A DNA stretch of 64,000 bases from Pseudonocardia sp. N23 (GCF_002583555.1 NZ_BEGX01000011.1:1-64000), one strand, 5' to 3'. Positions 26,201 through 35,691 are shown, counted from the first letter of the stretch. Notes: a model not told the origin generated them from the sequence alone. Translations and numbers: made by a program.

Positions 26201-27628
26201 ATGACGACCACCACGGAGGACCCGACCGCCGCCCCGCCCTACGCGCTGCGGTGGGTCGCGCTCGTCGTCGTCCTCGTCGCCGAGATCATGGACCTGCTCG
26301 ACGCGACGGTCGTCGGCATCGCGGCACCGTCGATCCAGCGCGAGCTCGGCGGCGGCGCCACGACCATCCAGTGGATCGCCGCCGGCTACACGCTCGCCTA
26401 CGCTGTCGGCCTCGTGACGGGCGGCCGGCTCGGCGACCTCTACGGCCGCAGGCGGATCTTCCTGGTCGGGCTCACCGGGTTCGTCGTCTTCTCCGCGCTC
26501 TGCGGGCTCGCCCCGACACCCGGCGTCCTCATCGCGTGCCGTGTCCTGCAGGGCCTCGCCGGCGCGATCCTCATCCCGCAGGGCTTCGGGATCGTCAAGT
26601 CGACCTTCCCGCCCAAGGAGCTGGGCGCGGCGTTCGGCGCGTTCGGCCCGGCGATGGGGCTCGCGGCCGTCGGCGGCCCGATCCTCGCCGGCGGGCTCAT
26701 CGCCTGGGACCTCGGTGGCGCCGGCTGGCGCACCGTCTTCCTGGTCAACGTCCCGATCGGGCTGGCCTGCCTCGCGCTCGCCCTCAGGGTACTGCCCGAG
26801 TCGCGCGGCGAACGGACCGCACGGCCCGATCCGCTCGGCACGGCGCTCGTCACCGCCGGACTCCTGCTGCTGGTGTTCCCGCTCGTGCAGGGCCGCGAGC
26901 TGGGCTGGCCGGCGTGGACCTACGTGATGATGGCCGCAGCCGTGCCCGTCCTGGGTGTGTTCGCGTGGCACCAGGTCCGCCGCGCCCGCACCGGCCGCTC
27001 ACCGCTCGTGGAGCCCGCGCTCTTCCGGGCCCGTGCGTTCTCCGGCGGCATGGCGGTCGGGCTCGTGTTCTTCGCCGGCATGACCGGGCTGTTCCTCGTG
27101 CTCGGGCTCTACCTGCAGCTCGGGCCCGGCTTCACCCCGCTGCGGGCGGGACTGGTCCTCGCGCCGTGGGCGCTGGGCGTCGCCGTCGGGGCGACGCTGT
27201 CGGGCACGTGGCTCGGCCGCAGGTTCGGACGCCCCGTCCTGCAGGGGGGCGCTGTGGTCATGGCCGCGGGGATCGCCGGGATCGTGCTCACCCTGCACGT
27301 CGCGCCGCCGTCGACGGGCTGGGAGCTCGCCCCGGCGCTGCTCGTCAGCGGCATCGGGATGGGCCTGTTCATCGCGCCGTTCTTCGACATCGTGCTGGCC
27401 GGTGTGACCCTGCCGATGGTCGGCTCGGCGTCGGGGGTGCTCAACGCCGACCAGCAGCTGGGCTCGGCGATCGGCGTCGCCGTCCTGGGCACCGTCTTCT
27501 TCTCGACGGCGACGACCCGTGGCATGGGCCCGGCGTTCGAGGTGGTGCTCTGGGTGACCGCGGCGATGGTGCTCGCGGGCGCCGCGCTGGCGATGCTGCT
27601 GCCGCGGCGCGCCCGCGAGCAGGACTAG
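26201..27628 (+). CDS. DHA2-family MFS drug-efflux transporter
   Basis: A 475-residue, fourteen-helix transporter of the EmrB/QacA type. EIMDLLDATVVGIAAPSIQ is the first-helix signature, GGRLGDLYGRRRIF motif A, and GPAMGLAAVGGPILAGGL the proline/glycine-rich motif C of antiporters. ATG 26201 directly follows the operator cluster. Its stop overlaps the stop of the convergent mycothiol-enzyme gene by 4 bp. Export of a toxic compound sensed by the TetR protein is the inferred role. Confidence 0.85.
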   Translation: MTTTTEDPTAAPPYALRWVALVVVLVAEIMDLLDATVVGIAAPSIQRELGGGATTIQWIAAGYTLAYAVGLVTGGRLGDLYGRRRIFLVGLTGFVVFSALCGLAPTPGVLIACRVLQGLAGAILIPQGFGIVKSTFPPKELGAAFGAFGPAMGLAAVGGPILAGGLIAWDLGGAGWRTVFLVNVPIGLACLALALRVLPESRGERTARPDPLGTALVTAGLLLLVFPLVQGRELGWPAWTYVMMAAAVPVLGVFAWHQVRRARTGRSPLVEPALFRARAFSGGMAVGLVFFAGMTGLFLVLGLYLQLGPGFTPLRAGLVLAPWALGVAVGATLSGTWLGRRFGRPVLQGGAVVMAAGIAGIVLTLHVAPPSTGWELAPALLVSGIGMGLFIAPFFDIVLAGVTLPMVGSASGVLNADQQLGSAIGVAVLGTVFFSTATTRGMGPAFEVVLWVTAAMVLAGAALAMLLPRRAREQD

Positions 27629-28413
27629 AAGGGAGTCGCCGACAGGAACGACGTCAGGACCGACCGGTCGCCGACGACCTCCAGCCGGGGGTTGTCGGCG
27701 TCGATGCGGCGCAGGACGGCGAGCATCAGGTCGGCGGCCGAGCCGCGGACGGCGACCGTCGACTTCTCGTGACCGTGGTCCCAGGTGATCGAGTCGCCCT
27801 GCGGGCGCACCACCCACTCCCCCGAGGCACCGAGGCCGTCGGCATCGTGGGAGTGCAGGTGCATCGTCGCGCCGCCGGGCAGCATGTCCCCACCCGCGCC
27901 GGGCCGGGCCGCGAGCAGGTCGAGCCACTCCGACAGCCCGTCCGCGGCCAGCGCCGGTGAGATGTCGAAGCTCGCGCCGACGGCGATCGCGGCGTCGGCG
28001 CGGTGCACGGTCTGCTCGTGCAGCCGCCGGCGCAGCCACCAGGCCGCGGGCTTCGGTCCGGTGAACGTCCACACCGGAGTGTCGGGGCCGACGTTCTCCA
28101 CGGCCTCGGCGAGCGCGGTGACGCCACCGCGCATCCAGGCCCCGAACTCGTCGGCGGGCAACGGCGCCTTCCCGTCGGCCACGGTGCGGGTGTCGACGGG
28201 CTCGGTCGCCCGCGTCGCGACGATCGCGGCCGCCCATCGGTCGCCCCGGCCGACGTGGGCGCCGAGCTTGCGCATCGTCCACTCGGGACACGTCGGCACG
28301 GGGAGGTCGGGGTCGGCGTCGCGGACGAGGTCGGCGAACAGCACGTTCTCCTCGAAGAGGACGGGGACGATCTCGGAGGGGTCCGCGGTGGGCGCGGCGC
28401 CGGAACCGGTCAT
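27625..28413 (-). CDS. Mycothiol-dependent maleylpyruvate-isomerase-family enzyme
   Basis: A 262-residue protein of the MDMPI/DinB-like family. The three metal-binding His residues are expected in KLGAHVGRGDRW and RRRLHEQTVHRADA, and both segments are present. PVPTCPEWTMRKL is the usual N-terminal helix. The C-terminal half (GSAADLMLAVLRRID) is the second MDMPI domain. Members use mycothiol as a cofactor in isomerisation or detoxification. Substrate unknown. Confidence 0.8.
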   Translation of the reverse strand: MTGSGAAPTADPSEIVPVLFEENVLFADLVRDADPDLPVPTCPEWTMRKLGAHVGRGDRWAAAIVATRATEPVDTRTVADGKAPLPADEFGAWMRGGVTALAEAVENVGPDTPVWTFTGPKPAAWWLRRRLHEQTVHRADAAIAVGASFDISPALAADGLSEWLDLLAARPGAGGDMLPGGATMHLHSHDADGLGASGEWVVRPQGDSITWDHGHEKSTVAVRGSAADLMLAVLRRIDADNPRLEVVGDRSVLTSFLSATPF

Positions 28414-28490
28414 GTCCCGACGCTAGTCCCTGTCACCGGTTGGGGCGGCGGATGTGCATGGCCTCCGCTCGTTCGGGGTAGACCCCGCGC

Positions 28491-28775
28491 ATGGGAGACA
28501 GGGGGCAGGACTGGTCACCGCCGGGCATGCTGCGCGCGATGCTGTGGTGGCCACCGGTGGCATTCGTCATCGCGATCGCCGTGCCGGGCGCCGGGCTGCT
28601 GCCGATCGCCGTCGCAGGGCTGGCGCTCGCGCTCATCGGCATCGCAACGGCCGCCGTGTCCCGCAGGCGCCGGCCCGCCGAGGACGTCACCCCCGCGACC
28701 GGGACCACCGCCGCGGTGGAGACCTCGGACGCCCTCGCCGGCACGCTGCAGGTCCCGCAGCAGCGCGCCGCCTGA
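28491..28775 (+). CDS. Small two-helix membrane protein
   Basis: A 94-residue protein with two hydrophobic stretches (WWPPVAFVIAIAVPGAGLLP and AVAGLALALIGIATAAV), then a basic RRRRP stop-transfer and a polar tail. No family recognised. Reading frame, hydrophobicity and codon use are consistent with a real gene, but the ribosome site is weak. Confidence 0.5.
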   Translation: MGDRGQDWSPPGMLRAMLWWPPVAFVIAIAVPGAGLLPIAVAGLALALIGIATAAVSRRRRPAEDVTPATGTTAAVETSDALAGTLQVPQQRAA

Positions 28776-28893
28776 ACCCTCCCGGGCCCCGCTCCGAACT
28801 GTGTGGGAGACGTCGCTCCGCGAGAAGTTGTACGTCCGATACTAGGATGTCAAACTAAATTGGTCGGTTGTATTCCCCCCGCCTGGAGGACCC

Positions 28894-31800
28894 GTGGCGT
28901 CGTCAGAGCTGCACGTGCCCGCGAACCCCGTCCGCTTCGTGACGGCCGCGAGCCTGTTCGACGGCCACGACGCGGCGATCAACATCATGCGGCGCATCCT
29001 GCAGCGCCAGGGCGCCGAGGTGATCCACCTGGGGCACAACCGGTCTGTCGACGAGGTCGTCGCCGCCGTCATCCAGGAGGACGCCCAGGGCGTCGCCATC
29101 AGCTCCTACCAGGGCGGACACGTCGAGTACTTCAGCTACCTCGTCGAGCTGCTGCGCGAGCGTGGCGCCGGGCACGTCAAGGTCTACGGCGGCGGGGGCG
29201 GCGTCATCGTCCACGAGGAGATCGAGCTGCTGCACTCCCGCGGCGTCTCGCGGATCTTCTCCCCCGACGACGGCCAGCGCCTCGGCCTGCCCGGGATGAT
29301 CAACCTGATGATCCGCGAGTGCGACGTCGACCTCACCGCGACGCCGCCCGCCTCCTACGACGGCGTCTTCGCCGGCGAGCATGCCACCCTCGCCCGCGCG
29401 CTCACCCTCGCCGAGGCCGGCACGCTGCCCGCCGACGTGCTCGACCGCGTCCGCTCGACGACCCGCCAGGTGCCCGTCCTGGGCATCACCGGCACCGGCG
29501 GCTCCGGCAAGTCCAGCCTGACCGACGAGCTCGTCCGCCGCTTCCGTCTCGACCAGGAGGACAAGCTCCGCATCGCCGTCCTCGCCGTCGACCCCACCCG
29601 GCGGAAGGGCGGCGGCGCGCTGCTGGGCGACCGCATCCGGATGAACAGCCTCGTCGGTGAGCAGGTGTTCTTCCGCTCGCTGGCCACCCGAGGTGTCGAC
29701 GGGAACCTGCCCGAGAACCTCGGCGACGTCGTCTCCGTCCTCAAGGCCGCCGGGTTCGACCTGGTCGTCGTCGAGACCCCCGGCATCGGCCAGGGCGACG
29801 CCGGCATCGTGCCCTTCGTCGACCGCTCGCTGTACGTGATGACGCCCGAGTTCGGCGCCGCGTCGCAGCTGGAGAAGATCGACATGCTCGACTTCGCCGA
29901 CGTCGTCGCCATCAACAAGTTCGAGCGCCAGGGCGCCGAGGACGCGCGCCGCGACGTCGGGCGCCAGCTCGTGCGCAACCGCGAGGAGTTCGGCGCGGGC
30001 TGGGAGGACATGCCGGTCTTCGGCACCAGCGCCGCGACCTTCAACGACGACGGCGTCACCGCGCTCTACCAGCACCTCTCCGGACTGCTCGCCGACAACG
30101 GGCTGACCGTGCACGACGGACGGCTGCCGAAGGTCGAGGGCAAGACCTCCCACCTGCACGCCGCGGTCATCCCGCCCGACAAGGTGCGCTACCTCGCCGA
30201 CATCGCCGACACCCTGCGCGACTACCACGCCGAGACCGACGAGCAGGCCGCCGCGGTCCGCCGCCGCGAGCACCTGCGCACCGCGCACGCCGAGCTCGAC
30301 GCCGTCGGCGCCGACGTCACCGCCCTCGACGGGCTGCTCGAGAACGCCGGTGAGGCCGTCACCCGGGAGTCGTCCGAGCTGCTCGACAGCTGGGACACGA
30401 TGGTGTCCGACTACTCCGGCGACGAGCTCGTCGTGAAGGTCCGCGACAAGGAGCTGCGCACCCAGCTGACCCGCGAGACGTTGTCGGGCAACAAGGTCCG
30501 CCGTGTCGCGCTGCCGCCCTTCACCGAGGAGGCCGAGCGGCTGCGGTTCCTGCGCAAGGAGAACCTGCCCGGCCGTTTCCCCTTCACCGCCGGGGTCTTC
30601 CCGTTCAAGCGCGAGGGCGAGGACCCGGCTCGCATGTTCGCCGGTGAGGGTGACGCGTTCCGCACGAACCGCCGCTTCAAGTACCTGTCGGAGGACTCCG
30701 ACGCCAAGCGCCTCTCGACGGCGTTCGACTCGGTGACCCTCTACGGCCGCGACCCCGCGACCCGCCCCGACATCTACGGCAAGGTCGGCACCTCGGGGGT
30801 GTCCATCGCGACGCTGGAGGACATGAAGGTCCTCTACGGCGGCTTCGACCTCTGCTCGCCCACGACCTCGGTGTCCATGACGATCAACGGCCCCGCGCCG
30901 ACGATCCTCGCGTTCTTCCTCAACACCGCCGTCGACCAGCAGATCGAGAAGTTCCGCGAGCACGAGGGCCGCGAGCCCGACGAGGCCGAGCGCGAGGAGC
31001 TCGCCGCGTTCGCCTACGCCAACGTCCGCGGCACGGTGCAGGCCGACATCCTCAAGGAGGACCAGGGCCAGAACACCTGCATCTTCTCCACCGAGTTCTC
31101 GCTGCGGATGATGGCCGACATCCAGGAGTGGTTCATCCGGCACAAGGTCCGGAACTTCTACTCCGTCTCGATCTCCGGCTACCACATCGCCGAGGCCGGG
31201 GCGAACCCCATCAGCCAGCTCGCGTTCACCCTCGCCAACGGGTTCACGTTCGTCGAGAGCTACCTGGCGCGCGGCATGAGCATCGACGACTTCGCGCCCA
31301 ACCTGTCGTTCTTCTTCTCCAACGGCATGGACGCCGAGTACACGGTCATCGGCCGGGTGGCCCGCCGCATCTGGGCCGTGGCCATGCGGGAGCGCTACGG
31401 CGCAGGTGAGCGGTCGCAGAAGCTCAAGTACCACGTGCAGACCTCCGGCCGGTCCCTGCACGCGCAGGAGATGAACTTCAACGACATCCGCACGACGCTG
31501 CAGGCGCTGTGCGCGCTCTACGACAACGCCAACTCGCTGCACACCAACGCCTACGACGAGGCCATCACGACGCCCACCGAGGAGTCGGTCCGCCGCGCGA
31601 TGGCGATCCAGCTGATCATCAACCGCGAGTGGGGTCTCTCGATGAACGAGAACCCGCTGCAGGGGTCGTTCGTCGTCGACGAGCTCACCGACCTCGTCGA
31701 GGAGGCCGTCCTCCAGGAGTTCGACGCCATCGCCGCCCGCGGCGGGGTGCTCGGCGCCATGGAGACCGGCTACCAGCGCGGCAAGATCCAGGACGAGTCG

Positions 31801-32127
31801 ATGCTCTACGAGCACCGCAAGCACGAGGGCACGCTGCCGATCATCGGCGTCAACACCTTCGTCAAGCCGGAGTCCGACGAGCCGCCCATGGAGATCGAGC
31901 TGGCGCGGGGCACCGAGGCCGAGAAGCAGTCGCAGCTCGACCGGCTCGCCGACTTCCAGTCCCGTCACACCGGCAGCGCGCCCGAGGCCCTGCGGGCGCT
32001 GCAGGACGTCGCGACCGGCGAGGGCAACGTCTTCGACGAGCTGATGAAGGCCGCCCGCGTGTGCTCGCTGGGCCAGCTGACCGAGGCGTTCTTCGAGGTC
32101 GGCGGGCAGTACCGACGCAACATGTGA
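28894..32127 (+). CDS. icmF: Fused isobutyryl-CoA mutase (IcmF)
   Basis: A 1077-residue adenosylcobalamin enzyme that interconverts isobutyryl-CoA and n-butyryl-CoA. The order is an N-terminal B12-binding domain (FDGHDAAINI near 22; the family's cobalamin His lies in this domain), a MeaB-like GTPase chaperone with P-loop GTGGSGKSS near residues 200-208, and the mutase barrel from about 500 to the end. GVFPFKREGE carries the Phe and KEDQGQNTCIF the Gln that, from published work on IcmF, replace the Tyr and Arg of methylmalonyl-CoA mutase. GTG 28894 has GGAGG upstream. The gene is monocistronic and followed by a hairpin. Confidence 0.93.
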   Translation: MASSELHVPANPVRFVTAASLFDGHDAAINIMRRILQRQGAEVIHLGHNRSVDEVVAAVIQEDAQGVAISSYQGGHVEYFSYLVELLRERGAGHVKVYGGGGGVIVHEEIELLHSRGVSRIFSPDDGQRLGLPGMINLMIRECDVDLTATPPASYDGVFAGEHATLARALTLAEAGTLPADVLDRVRSTTRQVPVLGITGTGGSGKSSLTDELVRRFRLDQEDKLRIAVLAVDPTRRKGGGALLGDRIRMNSLVGEQVFFRSLATRGVDGNLPENLGDVVSVLKAAGFDLVVVETPGIGQGDAGIVPFVDRSLYVMTPEFGAASQLEKIDMLDFADVVAINKFERQGAEDARRDVGRQLVRNREEFGAGWEDMPVFGTSAATFNDDGVTALYQHLSGLLADNGLTVHDGRLPKVEGKTSHLHAAVIPPDKVRYLADIADTLRDYHAETDEQAAAVRRREHLRTAHAELDAVGADVTALDGLLENAGEAVTRESSELLDSWDTMVSDYSGDELVVKVRDKELRTQLTRETLSGNKVRRVALPPFTEEAERLRFLRKENLPGRFPFTAGVFPFKREGEDPARMFAGEGDAFRTNRRFKYLSEDSDAKRLSTAFDSVTLYGRDPATRPDIYGKVGTSGVSIATLEDMKVLYGGFDLCSPTTSVSMTINGPAPTILAFFLNTAVDQQIEKFREHEGREPDEAEREELAAFAYANVRGTVQADILKEDQGQNTCIFSTEFSLRMMADIQEWFIRHKVRNFYSVSISGYHIAEAGANPISQLAFTLANGFTFVESYLARGMSIDDFAPNLSFFFSNGMDAEYTVIGRVARRIWAVAMRERYGAGERSQKLKYHVQTSGRSLHAQEMNFNDIRTTLQALCALYDNANSLHTNAYDEAITTPTEESVRRAMAIQLIINREWGLSMNENPLQGSFVVDELTDLVEEAVLQEFDAIAARGGVLGAMETGYQRGKIQDESMLYEHRKHEGTLPIIGVNTFVKPESDEPPMEIELARGTEAEKQSQLDRLADFQSRHTGSAPEALRALQDVATGEGNVFDELMKAARVCSLGQLTEAFFEVGGQYRRNM

Positions 32128-32137
32128 CCCTGTGAGG

Positions 32138-32165
32138 GGCGATGGTCACCACAGCGGCCATCGCC
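32138..32165 (+). terminator. Hairpin after icmF
   Basis: GGCGATGG and CCATCGCC form a perfect 8-bp stem with a 12-base loop, 11 bp after the stop codon. Confidence 0.5.
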
Positions 32166-32283
32166 ACTCACGATGGCCGGAGGCCGGGCCGGTACAACCT
32201 CGTCGCAGCTCGCCGGCGCGCTTCCCGTCCTCGCGGGCCGGGAGGGCGGTCAGGCGTCCGGCCCCCGCGGAGCCGGGAGGCGG

Positions 32284-32727
32284 TCAGGCGTCGCGCGCAG
32301 CCGCGTCGAGGACGCGGGTGAGGCCCGTCGTGATGGCCGTGCGTTCGTCGGCGGTCAGGTGGTCGGCGAAGTGGCGGGCGATGCCGTCGAGGTAGCCGGG
32401 GGCGGCGGCGCGAAGGCGGGCGCGACCGTCGGCGGTGATGACGGCCCAGCTGCCGCGGCGGTCGTGGGGATCGGGTTCGCGGGCGGCCAGCCCGGCGCGG
32501 GCCAGCTCGTCGACGATCCGGCTCACCCGCGACCGTGACAGCACCGCCCGCTCCCCCAGCTCGTGCATCCGGAGCCGGCGGTCGGGTGCGGCGTTGAGCT
32601 CCAGCAGCACGTCGTACCAGGCCAGCGGCAGGCCGTCGCGATCCATCTCGCGTTCGAGCACGCGTACGACGGCGGCATGGGTGCGCAGCAGGGCCGCCCA
32701 GGCGGCGACTCCGGAGTCCTCGGTCAC
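32284..32727 (-). CDS. MarR-family repressor
   Basis: A 147-residue MarR protein. The winged helix is LRMHELGERAVLSRSRVSRI with the wing DPHDRRGSWAVITADG. An ATG at 32757 would extend the gene ten codons into a palindromic operator, so GTG 32727 is preferred. It lies just past a TATGGT -10 box and may be read from a leaderless message. It is divergent from a flavin reductase; two identical palindromes lie between. Confidence 0.8.
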   Translation of the reverse strand: MTEDSGVAAWAALLRTHAAVVRVLEREMDRDGLPLAWYDVLLELNAAPDRRLRMHELGERAVLSRSRVSRIVDELARAGLAAREPDPHDRRGSWAVITADGRARLRAAAPGYLDGIARHFADHLTADERTAITTGLTRVLDAAARDA

Positions 32728-32743
32728 GTCGACACCATAGACC

Positions 32744-32788
32744 TTGTGCGTGCGCACGCATCCTGCCTATTCTGTGCGTGCGCACGCA
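32744..32788. promoter_or_regulatory. Twin 14-bp palindromes and promoter between marR and the flavin reductase
   Basis: TGCGTGCGCACGCA occurs twice, perfectly, at 32747-32760 and 32775-32788, centres 28 bp apart. Rightward -35 TTGTGC (32744-32749) and -10 TATTCT (32768-32773) are 18 bp apart, so one palindrome covers the -35 side and the other the start region. This is a textbook arrangement for MarR repression. Confidence 0.8.
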
Positions 32789-32810
32789 CTGTCGAACCGA
32801 GGAGAACACC

Positions 32811-33437
32811 ATGACCCGACTGCTGCACGTCTCCGCGTCGCCCCGCGGCACCGCGTCCGAGTCGCTCGCCGTCGCCCGCACGTTCGTCGACACCTTCGCC
32901 GCCACCCGTCCCGACGCCACGATCGACGAGTTCGACCTGTGGGACGGCACCCTCCCCGGGTTCGGCCCCGCCGCCGCGGCGGCCAAGATGGCCGTCTTCG
33001 CGGGCGAGACCCCCAGCGGCGAGGGCGCCGCCGCGTGGGAGGCCGCCCGCGCCACGTTCGCACGGTTCGACGCCGCCGACCGCTACCTGTTCAGCGTCCC
33101 GATGTGGAACGCCGGCATCCCCTACGTCCTCAAGCAGTTCATCGACGTCGTCAGCCAGCCCGGGATGGTGTTCGGCTTCGACCCCGAGCAGGGATACAGC
33201 GGCCTGCTGACCGGCAAGAGGGCCGTCGTCGTCTACACCAGCGCGGTCTACGGCCCCGGCCGCGGGCGCGCGTTCGGCAGCGACTTCCAGGCCCCCTACC
33301 TGCGGGACTGGCTCGCCTGGGCCGGCGTCGACGACGTCGAGGAGATCGCGTTCCGGCCGAACCTCGTCACCGCGGACGCAGAGGCCGGTCGCGAGGCCGC
33401 CCACGCGCTGGCCCGGGATCTCGGGAAGGCGCTCTGA
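32811..33437 (+). CDS. FMN-dependent NADH:quinone/azo oxidoreductase
   Basis: A 208-residue flavodoxin-fold reductase of the AzoR family. LLHVSASPRGTASESLAVA is the FMN-phosphate loop, VPMWNAGIPYVLKQFIDVV the isoalloxazine-binding region. It reduces quinones or azo compounds with NAD(P)H in the cytosol. ATG 32811 has GAGGAG upstream. Control by the divergent MarR repressor through twin palindromes suggests induction by an electrophile or quinone. Confidence 0.88.
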   Translation: MTRLLHVSASPRGTASESLAVARTFVDTFAATRPDATIDEFDLWDGTLPGFGPAAAAAKMAVFAGETPSGEGAAAWEAARATFARFDAADRYLFSVPMWNAGIPYVLKQFIDVVSQPGMVFGFDPEQGYSGLLTGKRAVVVYTSAVYGPGRGRAFGSDFQAPYLRDWLAWAGVDDVEEIAFRPNLVTADAEAGREAAHALARDLGKAL

Positions 33438-33781
33438 GTCGAAGGACGACGACGAGCGCGCTCGCGAGCAGCACCGTCAGGAAGCAGGAGACGCCGAGCC
33501 AGCCAGCCAGAACAGCGCCAGCAACCACAGCGCCGCCGAGACCGGCCGTCATCATCCGGGTCCGGCCCCACGACTCGGTGACCGTCGACGGCGGCACGAC
33601 GGCCGGCGCCAGCGCCCGGGGTGGTCGCCGAGAGCGCGAGGCCGGAGGTCGACGAGGAGACGCCGAACTCGGCGGCGAACGTCGGCAACAGGGCCTGCGG
33701 GCTGGACACGCCCGCGCCGAGACGGCGGTAGCCGGGCGTCCCGCGCTGGTGCCCGACGTCTGCCGACTGCATCGTTGCCAT
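33438..33781 (-). pseudogene. MFS transporter remnant
   Basis: From ATG 33781 the peptide RGTPGYRRLGAGVSSPQALL then PTFAAEFGVSSSTSGLALS is the start of an actinobacterial MFS transporter with its first helix already shortened. It then shifts frame into TESWGRTRMMTAGLGGAVVA and jumps to a C-terminal-like helix (FLTVLLASALVVVLRLR), so most of the roughly 400-residue protein is gone. The gap between the flavin reductase and the metal-receptor gene holds nothing else. Confidence 0.6.
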
Positions 33782-33880
33782 TGCCAACGACGGTGGGTCG
33801 CCGGATGCGGCCCGTCCACGTGGGACGGCCCACGCCGTTCGCCACGGCGGCCCGGCGCGGGCCCGGCTACCGTCGCGGAC

Positions 33881-34654
33881 GTGAGACAGACGTTCATGGT
33901 CACCGACGACGAGGGCCGCGACGTCGACGTCCCGCTGCCGGTGCAGCGGGTGGTGTCGATCGTCCCGTCGCTCACCGAGGCGCTCGCCGAGTCCGCGCCC
34001 GGGATGCTCGTCGGCGCGACCGACTGGTGCACCCATCCCGCCGGCCTGGACGTCCCGCGGCTGCGCGGCACGAAGAACCCCGATGTCGACGCGATCGTCG
34101 CGCTCGCGCCCGACCTGGTCCTGGCCAACCAGGAGGAGAACCGCCTCCCCGACCTCGACGCCCTGCGCGCTGCAGGCGTCGCCGTCTACGTCACCGACAT
34201 CCGCACCCTCGAGGGCCTGCACGGCGCCTTCGACTCGCTGGGCCGCATGCTCGCCGCCTGCGGTCTCGACGAGCCGCCGTGGCTGGTGGAGGCGCGCAGC
34301 GCGTGGGCCGCCGTCCCGGAACCCGCCGCCCGGCGACGCGCGGTCGTCCCGATCTGGCGCAAGCCCTGGATGGCGTGCGGGCGCGACACCTTCACCGGCG
34401 CCGTGCTCGCGCGGCTCGGGGTCGACAACGTGCTCGCCGACGACCCGGAGCGGTACCCGAAGTTCGATCCCGCGGCACTCCCGGAACACGATCTCGTCGT
34501 CCTGCCCGACGAGCCCTACCTCTTCACCGCCGACGACGGGCCCGAGGCCTTCGAGGCACCGTCCGCGCTGGTCAGCGGCCGGTTGCTGACCTGGTACGGG
34601 CCGAGCCTCGCCGAGGCCGCAGCGGTGCTTCCCGGCGCTCTGGAGGTCGGATGA
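33881..34654 (+). CDS. Helical-backbone metal receptor (cobalamin-binding-like) protein
   Basis: A 257-residue protein of the BtuF/FepB-like periplasmic-binding fold (PF01497). DVPLPVQRVVSIVPSLTEAL is the standard first segment and GTKNPDVDAIVALAPDLVLA the second. No signal peptide or lipobox is present, unlike transporter-linked receptors, so it is probably cytosolic. GTG 33881 or ATG 33896 could start it. Coupled by ATGA overlap to the acyl-CoA hydrolase gene; ligand unknown. Confidence 0.75.
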   Translation: MRQTFMVTDDEGRDVDVPLPVQRVVSIVPSLTEALAESAPGMLVGATDWCTHPAGLDVPRLRGTKNPDVDAIVALAPDLVLANQEENRLPDLDALRAAGVAVYVTDIRTLEGLHGAFDSLGRMLAACGLDEPPWLVEARSAWAAVPEPAARRRAVVPIWRKPWMACGRDTFTGAVLARLGVDNVLADDPERYPKFDPAALPEHDLVVLPDEPYLFTADDGPEAFEAPSALVSGRLLTWYGPSLAEAAAVLPGALEVG

Positions 34655-35691
34655 GCGAGCCGCCCGTCCTCGTCCGGCGTGAAGGTGCGCTGGGCCGGCT
34701 GACGCTGAACAAGCCCCGGGCGCTCAACGCCATCGACCACGAGATGGTCCGGCTGCTCGCCGCGGCCCTCGACGAGTTCGAGCGCGACGACGCCGTGACC
34801 TCCGTCGCGGTCGACGGGGCCGGCGACCGCGGACTCTGCGCGGGCGGCGACGTCCGGTTCCTCCTCGACGACCTCGCCACCGGCGGGCACCACGGCGCCG
34901 CACTGCTCGCCGACGAGTACCGCCTCGACGCCCGGATCGCCGCCTACCCCAAGCCCTACGTCGCGTTCATGGACGGAGTCGTGATGGGCGGCGGCGTCGG
35001 GGTCTCCGCGCACGGCAGCGTCCGGGTCGTGACCGAGCGCAGCGTCGTCGCCATGCCGGAGGTGACGATCGGGTACGTGCCCGACGTCGGCGGAACCTGG
35101 CTGCTCGGGCACGCGCCCGGCGAGACCGGGCTGCACGCCGCGCTCACCGCCGCCCGCCTCGGCCCCGCCGACGCCATCGCCTGCGGGCTCGCCGACCTGC
35201 AGGTCGACGACCTCCGCGCGCTGCTCGACGCACTGCGCGACGGCGCCTCCGCCATGGCCGCGGCGGAGGACCTCGCCGTAGACCCCGGTCCGAGCGCCCT
35301 GTACGCGGCGCGGGAGTGGATCGACCCGTGCTACGAGGCCCCCGACCTGCCCGGCATCCGCGACGCCCTGGCGCGCGACCCGCACCCCGACGCCCGGGCC
35401 GCCGCCGACGCACTGGGCCGGGCCGCCCCGCTCGCGTCCACCCTGGCGTTGCGGGCGATCCGCGACGCCCGCGGACTACCCGACCTGGAGGATGCGCTGC
35501 GCGTGGAGTACCTGCTCACGCGCTGCGCCGTCCGCTGGCCCGACTTCGCCGAGGGCGTTCGCGCGGTCCTGGTAGACCGGGACGGCACCCCGGCCTGGAC
35601 CCCGGCGACGTTCGAGGACGTCACAGCGGACACCGAACACGCCTTCCTGTCCCTGACCCGCCCGGACGACCCACCGCTGGTGTTCGGATAG
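34651..35691 (+). CDS. 3-hydroxyisobutyryl-CoA hydrolase (crotonase superfamily)
   Basis: A 346-residue crotonase-fold enzyme of the HIBCH type, which releases 3-hydroxyisobutyrate from its CoA ester in valine breakdown. LGRLTLNKPRALNAIDHEM and GLCAGGDVRFL form the CoA and oxyanion regions. MDGVVMGGGVGVSAHG and MPEVTIGYVPDVGGTWLL carry the family's catalytic Glu and Asp. Length and the extended C-terminal domain fit HIBCH better than simple enoyl-CoA hydratases. It complements icmF and the methylmalonate-semialdehyde dehydrogenase elsewhere in the window. Confidence 0.82.
   Translation: MSEPPVLVRREGALGRLTLNKPRALNAIDHEMVRLLAAALDEFERDDAVTSVAVDGAGDRGLCAGGDVRFLLDDLATGGHHGAALLADEYRLDARIAAYPKPYVAFMDGVVMGGGVGVSAHGSVRVVTERSVVAMPEVTIGYVPDVGGTWLLGHAPGETGLHAALTAARLGPADAIACGLADLQVDDLRALLDALRDGASAMAAAEDLAVDPGPSALYAAREWIDPCYEAPDLPGIRDALARDPHPDARAAADALGRAAPLASTLALRAIRDARGLPDLEDALRVEYLLTRCAVRWPDFAEGVRAVLVDRDGTPAWTPATFEDVTADTEHAFLSLTRPDDPPLVFG

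Noticed and set aside
28776..28893. Possible cobalamin riboswitch before icmF
   Set aside because: The gap is only about 118 bp and I could not find the B12-box or a plausible fold.
28903..31968. Long open frame antisense to icmF (over 1000 codons)
   Set aside because: It is the GC-skew shadow of a highly conserved gene; the peptide is low-complexity and without any recognisable domain.
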